Numbered from the stretch's first letter, positions 39,301 through 54,800 are shown. The stretch is DNA of 64,000 nucleotides from Motacilla alba alba (GCF_015832195.1 NC_052018.1:2617356-2681355), one strand, 5' to 3'. Numbers and translations are program-made. The notes: generated by a model not told the origin, from the sequence alone.

Positions 39301-42300
39301 GTCCTTCAGCGGGGCCGGCAGCAACCTGTGAACACCAGCGAGAGGGGTTCTGTGGGGATCCAGAACAACAGCTGGTGCTGGACCAGCTTCTACAACCATT
39401 TACGTTCTCCAGATCTTTAATTTTACCCTTTTAAATTTTTATTTTCGGTGTGCCTGGTGCCTCAAAGTGAGGAGCAAAGCCACGCTTCCCAATCTGCCTC
39501 ACCCTGAGGACTGCTCTCCTCCGGCTCTCTTTGTTGCTGTTCTGTGCAGCCCTTGCATCAAAGAAGGAGCTGTGATCAAGGTGTTACCACGACTCTTGGG
39601 GTGTTTTCACCACTGATGAAAAGCGCTGGCTGATCTGAGATGTCAACATGAAATGCACCTCCAGCACCAGGATCTTGGATCAGTGTCCATTTTTCATATC
39701 ATAATCATCTGAATAATACCCTAATCATCTGAAACAATCTGGGGATTAAAGTACAGTTACCAGACCATGAGCAGCAATGGCCCTGCCCTGATTTCTGCCA
39801 CTGGTCTCTTCCAAGAGCACGTGTCCCTGCAGCTCGGCTTCCCTGCCTTCAATCCCACTTCCCTTCTGAGTGCCCTGGCAGGGACACACGAGCTGACACT
39901 GCAGAGCTCTTTGAAATCCCCTCCACGGAAGTATTTAAGATGTTTTACACCGAAGTAAGATCCATCCATTCTGCTCCTCACAGACACTGCAAGTCAGCTG
40001 GCCGGTGTTGTCAAGGGAAGAAGTGAACTATAATGTCACAGGCTGGAAGAGGGATGGCTAACTTCTGGGAAATAAATCTTCCTTAGCAACATGAACTGAG
40101 GCAGGAAGCAGCGCAGCTGCCAAATGCGTAAGAAGAATAGGATTTTTTTTTTTTGTATATTAAACCAATGCTAAATCAAAGGCTAATTCAAACCAATTTC
40201 CAAAGATTTATGGAAATTGGTCAAGTTTCTTTGATCAATTTGTTTAAAGGAATTTAATTTATTGTTATATCTACTAGGTCAGTGAACTCCTCCATAATTT
40301 AAGATACTGAAGAAAGGATTAAGGGCAGCTCTTGCCAAGACCACAGCACAGGTCCAGAACGATAACTGCAATTCCAGCACACGCTGGCTGAAAGCACCCC
40401 GTGCTTCAGGAAACAAACAAAGCCTTCAAGGTCTTTTTTGGGAAGTCGTAAGCAACAAAAGGCCACACAATGTGGAGAGTTGTCCACCACTGCACTGAAG
40501 CAAATTGCCTGTAAAAGCCTTTAACCTACCATAAGAAGCATTTAGTGTTGGATGCTTTCAGGAGCTTCTCTTCTGGGAAGAGGAAAATGTTTCTCCAGGT
40601 AATGGAGAAAGTGGGGAATTGTCCTTGGTGACTGAAGGAAGTTTCTCTTAGCCTTGACTGTGGCTACACTGAAAATACTCTGATCCCAGGCAGAGACCAG
40701 GGGCACCAGTCTCCAGTGGTTTCATGAAGCTGAGTGACAATGAGGTGCTGGTCCCTCAGATGCATTCAGTCTGTCATCTCACTTCTAAAATCCCTACAGA
40801 GTTACCAGAGGATATTTTGTGGTCTGGAGTAAATCTACCACCACCATGGCAACATCCTGTTACACATCACCTCATAACAACCAGACGTGAGGGCAGCAGC
40901 TGGGACAGCCATAAATGGGGAGGTACCACGAATCCACACAGTTGAGGATACAAAATTGACACTTTAAAAACTCAGGGATTTGTATTTTTCCCTGGGATCT
41001 GCACAGAGACAGTCCCTCCTGGTCAGTGCAAAGGGTGACATTTAATACGGTGTAAAATCCCAGAAGTGTTTGAAGGGAGAGGAGGATGGCAGCACCAAAC
41101 TACATCAGGCCACGGCCTCTCTCGTGCCCTGCTCAGCCTCAGGAAACAGTCTGTTTCAAACACTTTAAAAGACATGGGAAACCATCAAACAAGAAGTCAA
41201 CAAAGTGCCTTTCATAAGGCAAACTTGCTCTTTAGCCCCTGAATCCCAAGCAGTGTGAAAGATATCCTGGGCTGACATCTCCAGAGCTTCCACAAGACTG
41301 CTTACTTGAAATAAAAGCCAGTGGCAATAAAACAGGCTAAGCAATTAGTTCAGACTGGATCTGATAATGGAAAAATGTAAACCACTATAATGAACTTATT
41401 ATATTTTATACAGTATTTGCATTTAAAATGCTCCAGTGCTTTATCTAATGAAGATGATAATACTTTGTGTTTTATACTAACTGTTTGGAGAAGAACTAGC
41501 TGAACTGTAAAGCAGTAATGGGGATTGATCATCCTGAAAAATTAAAGTTAGACTCAGAAGTAATAAGTATTCTGTTCTAGCAAGAGCCAAGTAGGGAAAA
41601 AAAAAACCCAATTCATCAAGATCACATTTTCTTAAGTAACGGATGTCAGTCCAAGCCTGCATGTGCCATTAGCCAGGTGCTAATTTGGGGATCAGTAGAT
41701 GTTTTGCTCTAATAATCAGTTCCATTCACGCCTGCGTGACACTTGTCACCAGGCATCTCAAAACACTTTGCAAACATTAATTAAAGTCCCCGGGTGCCCT
41801 CTGTGCTGGATGGGAGCTCTGTTTTACAGATGCACAGAGAGGTGAAGGGGAAAACTCAGGGCACAGGTGGGGCAGAGGTGGAGAGGGAGTTCACATTTGT
41901 CCCCTTGTTCCAGCTCAAAAACAACATTGGTTCATTCCAGCAGAGTTTATTATACACAAATTTATGTTATTAAACTGATGTTTAGTAGCTTCCACCTCCC
42001 TGTTATCCCTTTACAACAGCTACAGGATGGAACTATGAATTTTGGGGGACATCCCCAGCAATAGGAGAGAGAAACATGTATTTTAAATGCCACTTCAAGG
42101 AAAAAAAGGCTCCAGGCTTCTACAGCAGCTGAATCAGAACAAAAATTCCCTCTCTGTGTTCTCCTCTGGAATAATCAGCAGCATGCAAAGTGCCAGGCAG
42201 CACTTTTCCTAAAATACGACCACCAGGAAAGTGACATTATATGAGCTGCAAGATATATGATTCTCCTTTAAACCATGCATACAAAACATGCCTGGTGTGA

Positions 42301-45300
42301 CAGGAATAATGGCTCCAGTCCTCTCTCTCCACACACTGGGAGCTTCAGCAGTGGCTCTGGGCAGGCCAGTGGATCCCAAAATTAAAAAAAAGAAACAACC
42401 CACTATTCTAAAAATCCCACTGAACTTCAATGTATTTAGTTTTGCTTTACATCCAACTTGACATCTGCTTGTCTTCTTCAGAAGAATGAGAGTTATGGTG
42501 TAAAGACTGCTTCTAAATTCAGCAGGGGAACACAATATACAGCTAAAACCACGGTAATTTGGATTTTTAATTTTTGCTTTGTGATATTGGGAAATATCAA
42601 GGTTACTCTTCTAATGTAAGAAATAATTCACTTTTAGGAAACTTGTAAATCAAGCCATCTTAAGATTTAGGAGTATAAAAAGGGAGATCAATTAAAAATG
42701 CACAAAGCAGCTTTTAAAAATAACTTTTTAATCAACCAACCCTATCTTTAAAATGTGCTAAAAACAAAACTGTATCCTCCAAGGAACATGCTGTGCACCT
42801 AAAATTGTTTTTATTCCCAAGGAAAACATCAGCTACAATTAGTAAACTGTATGGATAATTTTTAGATTCCATAGGCTTTCAAAACTCTGAGCATCTTGTT
42901 TTGATGTATAGAAGGAATAATGGACATGGTGCTTCCAAATAAGCTTTTTTATTCAGATTTTAATTTGTTTTTAAGCTTTAGAAAGGCAAAAAGCCCACCT
43001 CTGCTGTTCAGGTGTAAAGATGGGAAGAAAGGTAACACCAGTGACCTCCAAGAGCTGTGTCTTGACTTTCTTAATTTGTCAGCAAACGTAAATGTAAATA
43101 TCATTTAAATTTAAATTATTCCAATGTAGTATCATTAAATTTAAATAGCCTTCTCATTTCAACAACTTTTTATGATGTTACTACCAAAATCTGATGGTTT
43201 TATCTACCATCATGGAGCTGAACTGTGTGAGGGGAGATCAGGGGAAGCTTTGCTGTTACCGAGTCTTTCTACGAGAAACAAATTTGTAAGGTTGGAAAAC
43301 CAACAATGTGCAAAAATGATTAAAGAAATAATCGACCCAAGGAGGCACAGTAGCAAATCTCAAATGGTGGGAGCTGAGCCATCCTCACAGTGACTCCCAA
43401 ACTTTGGTGCTTTGGCACAATCACCTTTCCTGGGACTCGATCCTTACCTTTGCACCTCCTTGTTCTTCCACATGGAGGCAGACTGAGCCTTTGGCACGCG
43501 TTCAATGGAATTCACCAGCTCTTCCATCAGGAGCCTGAAAACAGAAACCAAACCTGAATTAGCACTGCCTCCTCTCACACAGGAGAGAACTTTGGCCCAA
43601 ATCTTTCCAAAATACCATAGAAATTGTAACACTTGGAGGGGCTCTTCCCACAGAGGCCATTACCAGCACTGCCCCTGTTTATCCAAGGAGTGTTTCCAAT
43701 TCCATCTGCTTGCAACAGAGGAGGATCTGGCCCACTGGGTTATGGGCTATTTGGAAAATGCAAGATAATTTCTTCATTACTGACTGCTTGTGATAAGTAA
43801 TGAGACAAAACACACAACAAAACCTCCACAGCTGCTGCCTATCACTTGGCGAAACCAAGCATGCTGTCAGAGTGAACTCTCCTCATCTGCTAAAGCATAT
43901 TTGAGACAGGAAAAGGTGTCAAGGCTTAGAAATTGTCCCTGCAGATTTCCCTGCCCAAAACTAAACAGCTTTTGTGATTGTGTGCAGGCTTTCCCTTGAA
44001 GTCTGGAGCACAAGGACAGCATCTGGAGTGACTTGGGGTGAGGAGAACCCCACCAGTACAATCTCCCACAAGACTGCACTTGTTATCTCCAGCTCAGGAC
44101 CAGCAAAGACCAGAGGTCTAGTACTCATTTGTATTTACACAGTTCCTTTCACCTACAAGGGCCTTCAGTTTCTGTTTGTTTTCACACAGTGGAGGAATTA
44201 CTCTGACATGGGAAGTTTGCACAGGACCTTCAGTGGACAAAGATTCCTGCCCTAAAGGGCTTACAGAGTGGTCCAGATAGGAGGGCCTAATCTGGCTCCT
44301 AATTACTGAATGTAGCAGCTGTGCAGGAGAGAGAAACAGAGCTCAGTTCCAGTTAAGCCTCACCTGCAGCACTTGGTGCTGACCTGTCCAAACAAGACAA
44401 TTTTGTAAAAATAAACCGGCAAGTTTGATGACTGTTCTGGTTTTGACTGCACTGTCATGTCTTTTTCTACCTCAGTCTCCTATTTCTGCCATTTTTCTTA
44501 GTGTTTCTCTCTGGAGTTCAGAGCTCACATAGCTCAGCTGTCATTTGAGATGATGTCAGCTTGAATTCCTTTCTGTGGAGTGGAGGAAAGTGTGATTATA
44601 TGGAATCATAAAATCCTAGAATGGTTTGGGTTGGAGGGGACCTTGAGGATCATTTAGTTCCAACACCTGCCATGGGCAGGGACACCTTCCACTAGACCTG
44701 GTTGATCCAAGCCCTGTCAAACCTGGCCTTGAACTATTCCAGGGATAGGGCAGCTACAGCTTCTGTGGGGAACAAGTCCAGTTTTCTGATTGGGAAGTCT
44801 CCTTTTGGTTAAGGGGAACAGGGAAGAGCAGGAGAGCTCTTTGATCCATGGTTTTTGAAGGTCTGAAGTTGCCTCTATGGCAATTACTGAGGTGTCTCAG
44901 CCCACTCAAACTCCACTGTCCCACATCTATGGCCTGGACTCAACACAAAGCACCTGCTGGAAATGTTGATGGTTCTGGAGGTTGGGAAACATGGAGTTAA
45001 CACATTTGCAGCACTAAGGACTTGGCTGGTGTTCAGCTCCTGCCTGAAAGCCTCTTCGGAACATTAGACACCGCTCCTCTCCCCACATTGTCCTTTACAC
45101 CTTCTCCTCAGCAGTGATGAAAGAGGAGCAGAGAATCCGAAGGGGCTTTTTACCTGCCAATTTGAACAGTGGGCTCGGTGGCATAAACTGTTCCAGTGAA
45201 TCCTGTGTACTCTGTGATGTAGGGCAGTGCCATCATGCAGTGATAGTTGGAGATCAAGATTACATCCACTGTGGAGAGGTCAAGCAGTTCAGTCTGAAAG

Positions 45301-48300
45301 CAGAGCAGAGATAAGCAACTCTTGTAACCCTTCCATGCAGTTTAATAAATGGCAGAAAAACTCCTCCTATTTTTTTTAAACTTTATTGCAGGAATGTAAC
45401 TGGTTTATAAAAGCATGTCTCAGCTGTGGCAAAGATTAATGTTGCCTTTAAATTAACAAGATTTATTTTAAAAGCCCTCTAAAATTATTGCATTCTCCAA
45501 CCTGGAAAGGAAACCATATCCTGGGTTTTTCTGTCTTTCAGGTGATGAAATGGCTGCTGTGATGAGATCCATGACTATTTTACTTTTACCAAAGAATTTA
45601 TGTATGCACCTCCTTAGGGAGGAGGAGCCACCAAAGTTTCTGCATCAGTGATTTAGGGTGTCTCATTTTGTTTATGCAGTACATCATACTGTACCCCAAG
45701 AAAGAGATGAATGAAGATTGTATTTATTCATATTCTTAAAAATAATCCTCATATTTTCCCGAAGTAAATGTTTGGCATCTTTCTCATTTACATTTTCTGC
45801 AGAAGGAGATGAAGCCCATTCACAGGATACAAAAAAATGGATGGGAGGGTCCAATTAGTTTTGATGTGACAGTTTAGACAAGAGTTCTGAGAGTGAAAGA
45901 AGATTTTTCACACATTGTTAAAAGAATTTTAATTAGAAATATTTACTGGTAATGCTATAACACAAATGGTATCAAGTCAGAAATTTACAAGATTACTGAC
46001 CTCTAACTCAGTTATTATAGAGCAGCTAATGGAATTCAACACTCATCAAGCACATATTATCTGATTACAAGGCTTGGTCCAGCAATTTGAATAAAAAAGG
46101 CAAGAAAGTAGGTCACTCTGCTTTGCAGAGGGCTGACACAGTGCTCTGGTGACAAGCTGCTTAACTCCTCCTAAGCACTCATGGTTTCAATCCATGATCA
46201 GCAATGACCTCTGAGCTGAGAACAGGAGGTGAAACACCATCTTCAGCTCCATGACAGGGCACCTTTTATCTTCCTGGGCTTCCAGGCAGGAACACACTCC
46301 CTGCAAGGTATCAAAGGATCTGCTGATGCCTGCTCCTGCCAAAGCCTGCATTGTCCACACCTTCGTTTTCAGCTGTGTCCAGACTGTACAGGATCAGATT
46401 CTGGACTTGTTTGGGTGGAAGGCCCTTAAAGACCAACCTGTTCCACCCAGGGACACCCTCCACTATCCCAGGTTGCTCCAAGCCCTGTCCAGCCTGGCCT
46501 TGGACACTGCCAGAGATCCAGGGGCAGCCACAGCTTCTCTGGACAACCTGTGTCAGGACCTCCTCACCCTCACAGAGAACAATTCCTTCCCAATATCCCA
46601 TCTATCCCTGCGTCCTGCCCCTCCATGCCTTGTCCCAAGTCCCTCTCCAGCTCTCCTGGAGTCCCTTTAGGCCCTGGAAGGGGCTCTGAGGTCTCCCTGG
46701 AGCCTTCTCTTCTCCAGGTGAACACCCCCAGATCTCAGTCTGGCACCAGAGCAGAGGGGCTCCAGCCCTGAGCTGAATCCCAGCCCAGGAGAGCCATCAG
46801 GAGGATACACACCAGCACTTTCCAACCTTAAGCATACCACATCTCAGCACCCTAGAAGCATTTTCTGATAGGATGAAAAGGGTGTCAAAACCAAAACAAA
46901 GTGAAATCTTCCCTGGGGCTTGCAGGAATCTCACTAAAGCGCTGTTGAGCTGAAGAGACTTAAAAATGTTTCTTGCGTGTGAAGTGAGAGAGCAGAAGGT
47001 TGCCAAGCAAAGAGAGGGCTGCACCCTGCACTCTGACATGTGTGAGAGTACTCTGCTGCTGAGACAGCCTCATCTCACCTTGTGGCTGCTGGATTAGACC
47101 CAAGTCTTGGCTTGCTTTGGCAACGGTGCTCTGGAAGCGATACAGAGATTCTCTGGCTAACTGCTTCTGCAGACAAGTTTCTTCAAAAGAAGTGGCATGG
47201 AAGGAGATAAAGTAAAAGCCTCTTTCACACAAGCTCCCTCTTAGCCCATGTTGCCAAACAGCAGCAACATTTCCACTCTGTTTGCAGCTGGCCATGATTC
47301 CTGAACCTCCTGCAGATAGGTGGGCTCAAGGTGTGAGCTGGGTGTCACAGCAGATCCCTTCCCAGTGTTCATGGAGGAGATGTGGCATCTGCTGGGAATT
47401 TTGGGAAACATCTGAGAGGCCATTTTTAAAGTTCCTGCAATGGTGATGCGCAGTTGGTTGCCATCTTCTTGTTGTAGGATGGGCTGTTGGGAAGCAGCTT
47501 CGTGCAGTGGTAACAGGAGTAAGATGAAGCAGTGACTGCCAGTCTGTCATATTTAGAGCTACACATGTGGGTATTTTCCAGACCAAAGTAACCAGAAAGT
47601 CTGGCTGAAGCACCCTAAACCCCAGCAGATAATTATTCCAAAGAGAATCCAGCACATAAACCCTGTCCTTCCCAAGATCTGGGCCATAATGGCACTTTCT
47701 AAAAGCACTTTCTGCTTCCCACATCCCTCAGTTTCACAGGACAGTAACCAAAAGGCTCACAAGAACCCAGAATTATTAGAGTTTTTTGTTGTGATTGGAT
47801 TACGACAATTCCAGCTGAGTTGGAATGGTTGTAATCTGTTGGAAGCACTTGCCAAAACCAGTACCAGAGTTGCCAACTTGTTGGTCAGAATCAAGATGAC
47901 AAGAGTGATGCCAGAGGTGAGTTCCATGAGATCCACACATGAGAACAATATTGCCAGAACCTCAGCAGGCTGACAGCAACCTTCCAGGAGTGTTTTGTGC
48001 TTCCTGTCTGCAAGGTCAGGCAGAAAGGAAAAAAGAATTCTGCCCAAAAGCAATTGTTTCTGTCTTTGAAAGACAGAGAAAACATCCCACCATGAAATGA
48101 AAGAAGTGATGTTATCACACTCTGAACACATTGAGGAAAGGGATACTATTCCCATGCTACTCTCCATCATTCATCCCCACCTCTCTCTGCTCAGCCTTTT
48201 ATATCTTTATTTCTCCTACAGCACTCCCCATATCCACTGGGTGATTCCAAGTAATCCAAACATCTTCAATGGTCTTGCTTGCTTTTTCTAAATCCAGAAA

Positions 48301-48776
48301 TTCCAGTAAAAACCAATTTGAGCAGCCACTTGCAGCCATGCCCGTGGATATGAAGGCCCTCAAAGAGGCTGTATAAGTTTTTTTTAACAAAAAAAAAGTG
48401 CTGCTGGCAGAAGCACAGCCCAGCAGAATCCAACCTAGCTTAACCACAGCTGGCTCCCCAGGGAGCTCCACTGGCATGTCCTGGATCTGTGGTTAGAGAC
48501 AAGCAGCTTTCCTCACCTTCATGCAGTGCCCTCATCTAGATCAGCACATGGATCCTGTCAGTCAGCCCAGCTCAGTCTGATTGTCTTTGAAAAGCCACAA
48601 AAATGGACAGTTCAGTCTTATTCTTGTGTCAGATATATATGCTCAAGGAGACCTTCCATGTCTCCCAAAACCATGGTTGAAAACTCTCTTTCCAGTGTCA
48701 TAGAGCCTGAAAGCACCTTAACACCACAGAGTTTTAGCAGTATTATTTACTGAGTATTAATAAATTAGCAGGAACC

Positions 48777-48855
<79 letters not shown>

Positions 48856-51800
48856 TTAACAGGTTTCTCCTGTGTGATTGAATAGAGTCAGACTTTTCAG
48901 TAAGGCTTTGAACAAACTCACCTCTGGCAAGCAGAACTCAGGCACAGAATCTACAAACACGTGGCCAGAGCACTCCTTCAGCTCCTGTAAAAAATTCACA
49001 CCAACAGAGGAGACACAAAAATACAACACAGTGTTATCCAAGGCAGCACAGTTTGGATTTTCCAGAGACTTTCTTTATCACAGGTGATTTCCAGCCCCTT
49101 ACTAGAGGACATTTATCCCCCTTCTAGACATGATTTGGTGCAGGCAGATCTGCTGAAACTGCTTTCATGCCAGATGAGGCTGCTTGGTACCTGAAGGGAT
49201 CAAATCCTCCTTGGGAAGGACAGAGAGAGCACTCTGGTAGGTAAAGAAAGAGCCCTGGTAATGACCAGCAAGGGAAGTTTGGAATTGGTTCCAAATAACA
49301 TCCAACCTCTTCTGTCTTGCTAGAACCTAAATACAATTTATATACCCTGTCTCAGAGTATTTGATGAAACAACTTTTGGGGATCTAATCTCCACATGGCA
49401 CGTTTTGTTTAACTCTAGCCCCTATTTTCTTCCTCTTTTTCAAGGCTGATATCAAAAACTTTTGTCACATGAGAAGTCATGTTCTTCAGGGTGGAACAAA
49501 AATATTCCCAACTTTACTCATAGCACAACTCACAGGCTCCCTGCCACCCACCCTGCCTTCTCTCCTGTCCCAAAGAAAGTGGTCTCAGCCAGCTTCAGAC
49601 TGACAGAAATAAAGATTGAATCCAATTCTTAATAATTACAGTGCACCTGCCAACTAATAAGGAATGAGCAATTACATCTAGTGGCAGAAGTCTCCTAACC
49701 TCATCTCAAGGGAGTGCAAAATGATTAAAAGTAGATCACAGCACATTTCAATGCCTCTCCAGGACTGAAGTTTTAAAACTGAGTGCTGTAACAGGAATGT
49801 CCACCTCAAATGATAAAACACCCCCCTTTGACTCCTTCCCTTGGCTTTTTCCAGCATGGGTCAAAGAATTTACCATTCCAAGCACTTACAGTGGTCAAGG
49901 GGAAGTTAAGAGATGCTGCCTTTTGAATTTTTAACACTATTTCCACTGCCACTCTGTGAATTTGGAGGTTTCTCCTGAGCACACACTGCAGCAGCAGCAT
50001 CCCAGAAATTTAAATATATTCCAAATAAAATTACAGTGACAGTCTGTCCATTCTTTGGAGCCCAAAGCTCGGGCTCAGGAGACACAAATTCCAGGGAATT
50101 CAAACTGAGCAGCTCCATTTCTGCCCCTGAGCCTCTGCAGCCCTGCAACTGTCAGTTAGCAAGTGCTCTGAATAGAGCTGTTACTATTTTACCAACAGAA
50201 ATGCTGCCTGCACAGTTTCTTTTGTCTCCAATAAGAAGAAAAATCGGGTCTTTAATCTATGATCTTCAGCTCCCTTGTCTGGAAAAATCAGATCAATCCA
50301 TTTTGTCCACCTCAAAGTACCCTACAAAAGCAACTATTATCACTGTTTGCTTTAATGTTCCCATAGTCAGAGAACAGTCTATTAAGCATTTTCTCCACTG
50401 GTACCTATTGCTGCCCACATTTGAAATGTATCTGCCTATTTTACTAACATCTGACATATTTTTGTGTTCATTGTTCCCCTATGGCAGATCAAGCTGGCCG
50501 CTGCAGTGCCAAGTTTTGGTTGAAGCCTTAGATAAATTCTGCCTCCAAAACTGCTGCAATGAAAAGAGGGGGAAAAAAGAGCAATTCTGTGTCTCTCATG
50601 CTGCTGAGGAAGTTCTGTGCCTTAGAATCAGGAGGCTGGAGATAATATCCTCCCTGCTACGTCCAGCAGCAGAACACATGTTGATTTCAGAGGCCAAAGC
50701 CACGCTTTTCCTCTCTGTGAGACCTCCCATAGGCAAACCATTGCCTTTCTCATAGTTCTGCCTGAAAAAGGGTATGAAACCAACCTCATTTATAGGCATG
50801 CTCTGAAGCCTCAGTGTCAGAAAAGTGAGACTGTGGAATAAAAGGCACTCTAAGAAGGCAAAGCACTATTATTTATGGAGCTTCATGAAATACAAAAATA
50901 TTCACACTGACGATTTCTGCATTTTAAGCAGATTTTTTATAATCTAGGCTACCTCTGAAGCCTGAGAGTTGCTATTAGCATTTTGTTTCAAAACGTTCTG
51001 CTCTGCAAGGACATCCTGGCTGGTAGAGGTACACAGAGAAACCTTTGGGATGAGTCAGCGTGGAACGCTGCTCCTGCAGCACCAGCTCTCAACCTGTCAG
51101 GTGGCTTTTTGCATGGCAAGAAAATTCCAAGCATCACTCCAGTACCTTGTCCAGAAACATGCTTCCATCTTTCAAAACCCAACCGGGAAGTTTAGACAGC
51201 CTGGGGCTGTGGAAAGAAAGAAGAAAAATTATTTCAATATGAACTGAGTTATTATCAGTGGCTAAGCACAGACCTTCTACTTGGTGTCATACAGGCAGAG
51301 AACACCATTCCTGTCTCAGAGAAGTAACAGTCCCAATAAAACAGACAGACAGTTTCACTGTGGTTAAGTGTTCACCAAAATGACTTTTACAAATCATGAT
51401 TATGACACTTATAAGTAAAAATAAATCAGAGGACAAGGCACGCAGGGAGTTTGTAGTCATTTATGGTGAGGATTTTAAAAAGGCTCAGTGCTGCTGAGTT
51501 CCCTGTGGTGAAAGTGGATGAATAAACAGAAGTTAGGGCAGCAACAAACTCTGTGCTCGAAACATCACAAAAGCACCATAAAACTGTTCTGGGACAGGGA
51601 ACAACAGACAAATATTCCCATCAGCAGTGGCAGGGAAAGACTGATGCTCTGGACTAAGTCATTTATAGACACAGGTTGGGATTTTATATCCACATAAACC
51701 ACGGTTTTGTGCCTGGGTGTCACCCTGAAGACCCACACCAACAGCTGTACAAGACACAGGGGCAAGGAGGCTTAGAACTGCACGTTCTAAGCAACAGCAG

Positions 51801-54800
51801 AGCCCATTTTTCATTGTTTCAAATGCTAAAAAAAGAATTTAAAGGTAGACATTGTAATTCTGAGTTTACAGCAGTAATGGCTGCAGCATTTCTTGCTACC
51901 ATAACTGAGAGACTTATTGATATTTCACAGTGACATCTGATTTTTGTATGAGCCTACAACTTAGTTCTAAAAAACACTCTCTGCCCAGACTGAAGTTTAT
52001 TTACACAAATTAAAAAAACCTATTGAGTAAACAAGAGAATTGAACCCACCTGAAACCAAACTCTGCAACAACTTCAGATTTGGACACAGAACTTGGTTGC
52101 AATGCACTTTGCAAGCGCTGTGCACTAAGCTCTACAGACAGGCATATTTATATCCTAAAAGCACTTTCAAATTCAACATCTTGAAAATAGGAAGTGATTC
52201 AAGGGCTCGGAGGAATGCTGTGTTCAGACTAACAACAATATAAAAGAACAAATTCTGACACCCCAGTAAGTCACAAGGAAGGAAAAAGGGGAAATCCATG
52301 AGTCAAGGAGTGAAGACAGAAGGTGAGAGGTGAGAGCAGAAGGATCTGTCACGGAGGAGCTGTGCCAGAAGAAGGGCAATTCCCCTCTGAGGATAAAGAG
52401 CAAGGCTGAAGAAGTCTGATGATAGAAAAGATGAAGTGACTAAACGTGCTGCCCAGTGGATTGCTCAGAAGCACAACTTAGGAGCAGTAATTTGGAGACT
52501 GAGGGGGCTGAGTAGAACTGGTGCAGTGAGTCTAAAAGAGTTACAGAAAAAGCAAGAACAAACCACTCTGATATGCAACAACTCTGACAGATACAGGAGG
52601 ATAGGACAGGAACCTTGGCTTGGGAAGGGCCACCAGGAGGGCTGCAGTCCAATGTCTCAACACCAGCACAAGGTCAGGTCAGTGCCTTGTGCCTTACAAA
52701 TCCCTGGATCCATCTCTGGTTTCAGCAGCACGAGGCAGAGCAGAATGAACTCTACTTGTTCTACTCCCCATAATTTAACCGAGCAAAAGGCTTGCTTTAT
52801 TCATGATGAAAGAGCATTAAACTTGTACTAAACTGGCATCCACTGAGGAGTGAAGAGTCAGGGGAGGCAAAATGAGCAGGAGTGTCTTGTGTGTGGCTGA
52901 AAGCAGAACAAGCAACACAGGACAGAAAGGACTCTTTACCTTGAAGCCAAGAAGCAACACAGCTCCTCCTGACATCATTTTGACATTGTAATAGAGTGAT
53001 TGATTAATCCAAAATAGCTGGAACTGTCCCATAAATAATGTGAGCAAGTGTGTCATGGCTAGACAGGAAAGGTTAAGAGCTTGCCACATGTTCATTTTAC
53101 CATTTTGCATTTGACTTTGGTACAGGGGAGAAAACTCCAGTTGACAAACCTCCTTCAAAGTACAGGAGCATAAAGAGCTGGGCAGCTGCAGGTGCTCTGC
53201 ACATGCACCATGGGCTGGTGAGAACAGGGAATGCCATTTCCAGGGGCAAGGGGGAATCTAAATACCTTTGCACTGGCATTTCTTTGAAGAGCAAAGAACT
53301 CTAAAAAAATGCCCAGTCTCTTTAATGCCACAAACACTGCAGCACTTTCCTCTCTTATAGATTAGAGCACAGGCTCTCAAAATATTTGCTCAAGGAGAGT
53401 CCCGTGCCAGGTATGACACAGGATTGAGCTGTGTAGCAAAGATCCTCTGTAATATCACACATTTGGGCAGCTTTGCAGACCACTGAGAGATGTGCAGGAT
53501 CCAAGGGGTTCATAGATCCTGCTGGAATCTCTGGCTAAAGACAGCAGAGAGAAGCATGGCTGCTCTCAGGTTAAGGTGTCACTCACGTCCACCTCCAACA
53601 AGCACACCTGGTTCTGAGAGGATACAGCTGGACAGAACACCAGATCTGACAGAGCTGTGTTCAAATCCCTCAGGCAGTCAGTCCTTCCTGTCACCTTACC
53701 AGGCATCTGATGACAATGTCAGCTCTCTGTCACCCCATGCTATGTTGATAACACACATTTGAATTTCAGAGGTGTTTGGACATCGTGGAAATGGACTCCT
53801 AATCTCGAATGGTACAACTATGAGTACTACAGAGATAAGGACTTTGCAGTGGCAGCCACATTCCTCCTCACATTTCTGACTTATTTCCACAACTCTCTGT
53901 GGGACACCTGGTTTGCAGAGGAGATCAATTACTTGCCCAAGTCCATGTGCTCAGGCCAATCCTTGCTCTAAGGGGTGCTCACTCACCTCACCGACAAGAT
54001 TGATTGGATTTAAATCCAAATGTTTGCTCCGATTCCACTGGGCCATCAGGGGTCAAATCTGACATCCTCTCTTATTGAGTTTAAGTCATTTTAGTGCCGA
54101 CATTCTGGAGGTGCTTGGGGAATTCCAGGTTGTGACCTGCAATTTGGCTGTTCATTCCCAGGGTCTGCTATCAGCAGACAAAGCTGCCACATCCCAGGGG
54201 AAAGCTGATTCCTGCTGCTCTAAAGAACCTCTTAAGCCTTTGTTCAATCACCTCATTTTGCTACTTCTTCCTCTCTCAATTTCCTTTTTTTTTTGGGGGG
54301 GGTGGGGGTGGGAGAAAGCAAATGCAAGGCAATTCTGTTTGTACCTGGATTTCCAAAATTTGCTGGCTCTTTTCAAAATCTATTACTGCACCACTTGGTG
54401 CAGTCAGCAGTTGCACTGTGGAATGGGACAAAAATTGACTTTCACACTGATCCCTCTGAGGGCATCTGTTGCCTCTCCACAGCAGATCCTGAACTCCACG
54501 TTCTTGCAGAACAATGCCCACATTCTCTATTCCTTTCCTCTACTTTCCAAAAAATAACAAATCATAGGAAGTGCTGGACAAACTGCTTTAACCTCACTAG
54601 GTCACTTAGGAAACTCCCTTTTCCAATCATATTTCCCCCCTCTCAATCAAGCCTTCCCTGAACCCAGAATGTTCCTCACTTATTTCCTTGTGGATCAAAG
54701 TTACTGAACGGCTTTTGAGAAAACTCCTACTCCTCCCCATCACTGAGAGTGACTCATTCCCACCTTTCCAACTGCTAATTTTTGTCATTTATTCCATTTA

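Larger units (their letters stand above)
45294..48921 (-). other. INTS9: INTS9 intron 4
   Basis: This 3.6-kb intron contains a CR1 fragment (46385-46775) and the (TAA)n tract (48780-48855). The rest is unrecognised. Confidence 0.9.

Noticed and set aside
50036..50755. 239-codon open frame on the plus strand in INTS9 intron 3
   Set aside because: No recognisable domain, no codon pattern, and no splice or promoter context. One frame of this length in 64 kb is within chance.
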